The position numbers were made by a program, and so were the translations under genes. Below are positions 61,064-64,000 of a DNA stretch of 64,000 nt, one piece after another. The notes under the pieces are model-generated. The model worked only from the letters and a program-made list of their open reading frames with translations, made no database searches and was not told the origin of the DNA. Location of the stretch: assembly GCA_002007745.1 (NCBI GenBank), contig CP019882.1:1426001-1490000 (forward strand), in the 5' to 3' direction. The first letter of the stretch is position 1. Each line of letters opens with the position of its first letter. This DNA is from Mycolicibacterium litorale (lineage in GTDB: Bacteria; Actinomycetota; Actinomycetes; Mycobacteriales; Mycobacteriaceae).

Positions 61064-62170
61064 ATGTCAGCCCCTGAAAAGCCCAAGGAACGCAGCTTTC
61101 CCAAGATCGAGTTCACCGACTCCGAAGCCGGAGCCAAAGTGTTCCCCAGCTCCAAGAGCCGCAGCTACTCCTACTTCAAGCCGGCGAAGCTGCGTGCGAC
61201 GATGTACGAGGACGTGACAGTCGACGTCCAGCCCGACCCCGACCGGCATCTGACCCAGGGCTGGATCTACGGGTTCGGCAACGGCCCCGGTGGCTACCCG
61301 AAGGACTGGACCACCGCCAAGTCGACTAACTGGCACGCCTTCCTCGACCCCAACGAGGAGTGGAACCAGACCATCTACCGCAACAACGCCGCGGTGGTTC
61401 GCCAGGTGGAGCTGTGCCTGAAGAACGCCAAACGGGCCCACGTCTACGACGGCTGGAACTCGTCGTGGTTGACCTTCATCGAACGCAACGTCGGCGCCTG
61501 GATGCACGCCGAGAACGGTCTGGCGTTGCACGTGTTCACCTCCATTCAGCGCTCCGGCCCGACCAACATGATCAACACCGCTGTCGCGGTCAACGCCGCC
61601 CATAAGCTGCGCTTCGCCCAGGACCTTGCGCTGTTCAACCTGGACCTGGCCGAGGCCAACGACGCCTTCGACGGCCAGGCCCACAAGGCGGTGTGGCAGG
61701 AGGCCCCGGAGTGGCAGCCGACCCGCAAGGTCGTCGAGGAGTTGACGGCGGTGGGGGACTGGTGCGAGCTGCTGTTCGCCACCAACATCGTCTTCGAGCA
61801 GCTCGTCGGCTCACTGTTCCGCAGCGAGCTGGTCATGCAGATCGCCGCCCGCAACGGCGATTACATCACCCCCACGATCGTGGGCACCGGCGAGCACGAT
61901 TACGACCGCGACCTCAACTACACCCGCAACCTGTTCCGGCTCCTGACCCGCGACCCAGAGCACGGTGAAGCGAACAGGGCACTGTTCGGTGAGTGGCTGG
62001 GGAGCTGGGTGCCGCGTTGCCTCGGCGCGGCCCGTGCGCTGCAACCGATCTGGTCGACACCGGCCGACAAGGCCGTCACTTTCGCCTCCAGCCTCGACGC
62101 CGCCACCGCCAAGTTCTCCGACCTGCTGGCAGAAATCGATCTCGACGTTCCCGAGGAGTTGACCAAATGA
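61064..62170 (+). CDS. mimC: Monooxygenase small (hydroxylase beta) subunit
   Basis: This is a 368-residue all-helical beta subunit lacking iron ligands, which scaffolds the MimA dimer. Family segments are [28 protein letters not shown] and [33 protein letters not shown]. The ATG at 61064 follows GAAAGGAA. The stop overlaps the mimD start (ATGA), ensuring balanced synthesis. Confidence 0.93.
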   Translation: MSAPEKPKERSFPKIEFTDSEAGAKVFPSSKSRSYSYFKPAKLRATMYEDVTVDVQPDPDRHLTQGWIYGFGNGPGGYPKDWTTAKSTNWHAFLDPNEEWNQTIYRNNAAVVRQVELCLKNAKRAHVYDGWNSSWLTFIERNVGAWMHAENGLALHVFTSIQRSGPTNMINTAVAVNAAHKLRFAQDLALFNLDLAEANDAFDGQAHKAVWQEAPEWQPTRKVVEELTAVGDWCELLFATNIVFEQLVGSLFRSELVMQIAARNGDYITPTIVGTGEHDYDRDLNYTRNLFRLLTRDPEHGEANRALFGEWLGSWVPRCLGAARALQPIWSTPADKAVTFASSLDAATAKFSDLLAEIDLDVPEELTK

Positions 62171-62511
62171 GCAGTATGCAATTCGGTGCGGCCACCGAGT
62201 TCTCCAACATGTGCGGCGTCACCTTGATGAACACTCCCGTCGGGCGTGTCGTCGCCGCGGTGATGGGCGCCAAGGAGGGTGTCGAACTCACCGAGTACCC
62301 GTCGATGATCCGCGTCGACGGCGTGAAACTGCTGAGCTTCGACTACGACGAACTCTCCGAAGCTCTCGGTGAGGAGTTCGACGGGTCCATCTTCGAGGAG
62401 ATCAGCTCGACGCACTACGGCCGCATGGTTCATCTGGACGACAAGACCATCCTGTTCGCCAGTCCCGAGGATGCCGCCGAGTACATCGGCTTCGATCTCA
62501 CGGTGCAGTAG
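62167..62511 (+). CDS. mimD: Monooxygenase coupling (effector) protein
   Basis: This is a 114-residue MmoB/DmpM-type effector ([37 protein letters not shown]). It has no cofactor motifs and binds the hydroxylase to gate oxygen activation and substrate access. The start overlaps the mimC stop. The length matches the family. Confidence 0.92.
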   Translation: MSSMQFGAATEFSNMCGVTLMNTPVGRVVAAVMGAKEGVELTEYPSMIRVDGVKLLSFDYDELSEALGEEFDGSIFEEISSTHYGRMVHLDDKTILFASPEDAAEYIGFDLTVQ

Positions 62512-62563
62512 CCGCGCTCGACCAGTCAGCCAGCCAAACAGCCCAACTAGCAAGGACTTTCCG

Positions 62564-63607
62564 ATGTACGAAAAAGATGGCCAGCAATACTTCATCGTGG
62601 ACGCCCACATCGCACTCTGGGACGGTCGCGAATCCAATCATCGCAACGCACACGGCAAGCAGTTCATCGACTGCTTCTATGACTATCACAAGAATCTCAG
62701 CCCGACGGAGGAGCTGTGGGACTACGACACCTACACCTACTACGGTGGCGACCGGTTGATGCGGGACCTGTTCGTCGACGGTTACGTCGATCACGCGATC
62801 TTTCAGCCGGCTCTGCTCAGTGACTTCTACGTCAACGGTTTCGGGCAGACCGAAGAGGCGTTCGCACTGGCTCAGCGCCACCCCGGCAAGCTGACCTACA
62901 ACCACGCCTACGATCCCCGCTACGGGGAAGCCGGCCTGGAGCAGCTGCGTCGCGACGCCGAGCGGATGAACCTGCAGGGTGTCAAGCTCTACACCGCCGA
63001 ATGGCACGGTGACTCCCGCGGCTACAAGCTTGACGAGTCGTGGTCGCGACGCTACCTCGAAGAGGCGATCAAACTGGGTATCAAGAACATTCACGTTCAC
63101 AAGGGCCCGACCATCCGCCCGCTGGATCGTGATGCCTTCGACGTCGCCGACATCGACAAGGTGGCCACCGACTACCTGGAGCTGAACTTCGTCGTCGAAC
63201 ACGTCGGGCTGCCACGGTTGGAGGACTTCTGCTGGATTGCCACCCAGGAGTCCAATGTCTACGGTGGTCTGGCCGTCGCCATTCCGTTCATCCATACCCG
63301 ACCGCGTTACTTCGCCCAGATCATCGGCGAACTGCTCTACTGGATCGGCGAGGACAAGATCCTGTTCTCCAGCGACTACGCCCTGTGGACACCGAAGTGG
63401 CTGATCGAGAAGTTCGTCGACTTCCAGATTCCGGAGGACATGCTCGGCGAGTACAGCCAGATCACCACCGATCAGAAGCGAAAGATACTCGGGCTCAACG
63501 CCGCATCACTGTACGACATCGACGTCCCTGCTGAGCTGGCGCTGCCGACGCCCGGGCAGGACACCGTGCAGGTGGCCGCCGGCGCCAAGGAGAGCGTGGC
63601 GATATGA
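62564..63607 (+). CDS. Amidohydrolase-fold protein of the monooxygenase operon
   Basis: This is a 347-residue TIM-barrel metal-dependent hydrolase of the amidohydrolase-2 type. It starts YFIVDAHIALW (an HxALW variant of the usual HxH) and retains His residues in IHVHKGP, VEHVG and the final FSSDYALW aspartate. It is conserved downstream of mimABCD/prmABCD clusters (established) and is thought to be needed for function, possibly in metal or subunit maturation. The ATG at 62564 follows AAGGA. Its stop overlaps the next gene's start. Confidence 0.85.
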   Translation: MYEKDGQQYFIVDAHIALWDGRESNHRNAHGKQFIDCFYDYHKNLSPTEELWDYDTYTYYGGDRLMRDLFVDGYVDHAIFQPALLSDFYVNGFGQTEEAFALAQRHPGKLTYNHAYDPRYGEAGLEQLRRDAERMNLQGVKLYTAEWHGDSRGYKLDESWSRRYLEEAIKLGIKNIHVHKGPTIRPLDRDAFDVADIDKVATDYLELNFVVEHVGLPRLEDFCWIATQESNVYGGLAVAIPFIHTRPRYFAQIIGELLYWIGEDKILFSSDYALWTPKWLIEKFVDFQIPEDMLGEYSQITTDQKRKILGLNAASLYDIDVPAELALPTPGQDTVQVAAGAKESVAI

Positions 63608-64000
63608 CCAGTGCCGTCCTTTCTGTCGAAACAGAGATTCTCAACGCGCTAGCTGAGGTGACCGACCCCGAACTCGACGAGCCGATCACCGATCTGGGAT
63701 TCGTGCGTTCGGTGTTCATCGACGACGACGGTGTCACCGTGCACCTGCGGTTGCCCACCGCGTTCTGCTCACCCAACTTTGCCTACCTGATGGCTTCCGA
63801 CGCGCTCGATGCGCTGCGTGCCCTCGATGAAGCGGGGCAGGTGCGGGTGCTGTTGGACGACCATCATGACAGCGACAAGATCAACGCAGGCCTTGCCGCC
63901 GATGCCGGTTACCTCGGCACGTTCGGCGTGGAGGCCGAGGAGAGTCTGGCCGAGCTTCGTGACGTGTTCTGGCGCAAAGCCCATGCGGCGGCGATGGAAC
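63604..64000 (+). CDS. MIP18/DUF59 iron-sulfur assembly-type protein (cut by window end)
   Basis: The first 132 residues are visible. The DUF59 signature is LAEVTDPELDEPITDLGFVRSVFIDDDGVTVHLRLPTAFCSPNFAYLM, with a single cysteine where the family binds metal or clusters. The later helix-rich part is not DUF59 and is specific to monooxygenase-linked members. It overlaps the amidohydrolase stop (ATGA). It probably assists maturation of the diiron or Fe-S components (inference). The normal next genes, a GroEL-like chaperonin and alcohol dehydrogenase, are outside. Confidence 0.85.
   Translation, partial: MTSAVLSVETEILNALAEVTDPELDEPITDLGFVRSVFIDDDGVTVHLRLPTAFCSPNFAYLMASDALDALRALDEAGQVRVLLDDHHDSDKINAGLAADAGYLGTFGVEAEESLAELRDVFWRKAHAAAME

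Overview
The window is high-GC actinobacterial DNA from a rapidly growing, non-tuberculous mycobacterium (Mycolicibacterium type). From about 0 to 45 kb the gene order follows the Mycobacterium tuberculosis Rv1218c-Rv1257c segment: raaS, an O-methyltransferase, sigE-rseA-htrA-tatB, mrp, the Rv1230c-Rv1234 genes, lpqY-sugABC, corA, lpqZ, kgd, deaD and cyp130. Several proteins match the M. tuberculosis sequences I remember almost residue for residue. These ortholog names come from recall, not from a search. No tRNA, rRNA or CRISPR array was seen.

Layout. 0-3.4 kb: ABC efflux ATPase (cut by the window edge), RaaS repressor, a broken small gene, a LysR regulator and an O-methyltransferase. 3.4-6.9 kb: the envelope-stress locus sigE-rseA-htrA-tatB. 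6.9-14.7 kb: mrp, a membrane protein, a secreted transglycosylase, DUF1003 and MgtE-N/CBS proteins, a CitE-like lyase and two tandem DUF4190 proteins. 14.9-19.8 kb: the LpqY-SugABC trehalose importer with a trailing SUFU-domain gene. 19.8-30.6 kb: corA, malic enzyme, lpqZ, an SDR, a DUF732 protein, kgd and an MFS exporter. 30.7-35.1 kb: an IS481-family element and two genes inserted into the otherwise conserved order. 35.1-46.4 kb: FAD oxidoreductase, nuclease-helicase, lprE, deaD, acyltransferase, tetR, cyp130 and an SDR.

From about 46.4 kb the synteny I recognise stops and two accessory catabolic systems follow. The first (47.0-54.6 kb) looks like a carbohydrate pathway that I cannot match to a described one. 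It has a second RpiB, an ACS-type MFS importer, a DeoR regulator, a zinc polyol-type dehydrogenase, an LsrF/DhnA-type aldolase, an FGGY kinase and a D-2-hydroxyacid dehydrogenase. Perfect palindromes lie between the divergent importer and regulator genes. The second (56.3-64 kb) is the binuclear-iron propane/phenol/acetone monooxygenase cluster mimABCD, with its degenerate NtrC-like activator MimR, an amidohydrolase-fold protein and a MIP18/DUF59 protein cut by the window end. A GGDEF diguanylate cyclase lies between the two systems.

Two general points affect how the window should be read. Five genes are broken by what looks like one missing base in a G/C run, which points to homopolymer errors in the assembly rather than true gene decay. 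Three junctions of convergent genes carry long perfect or near-perfect hairpins whose arms all begin CGAGT.
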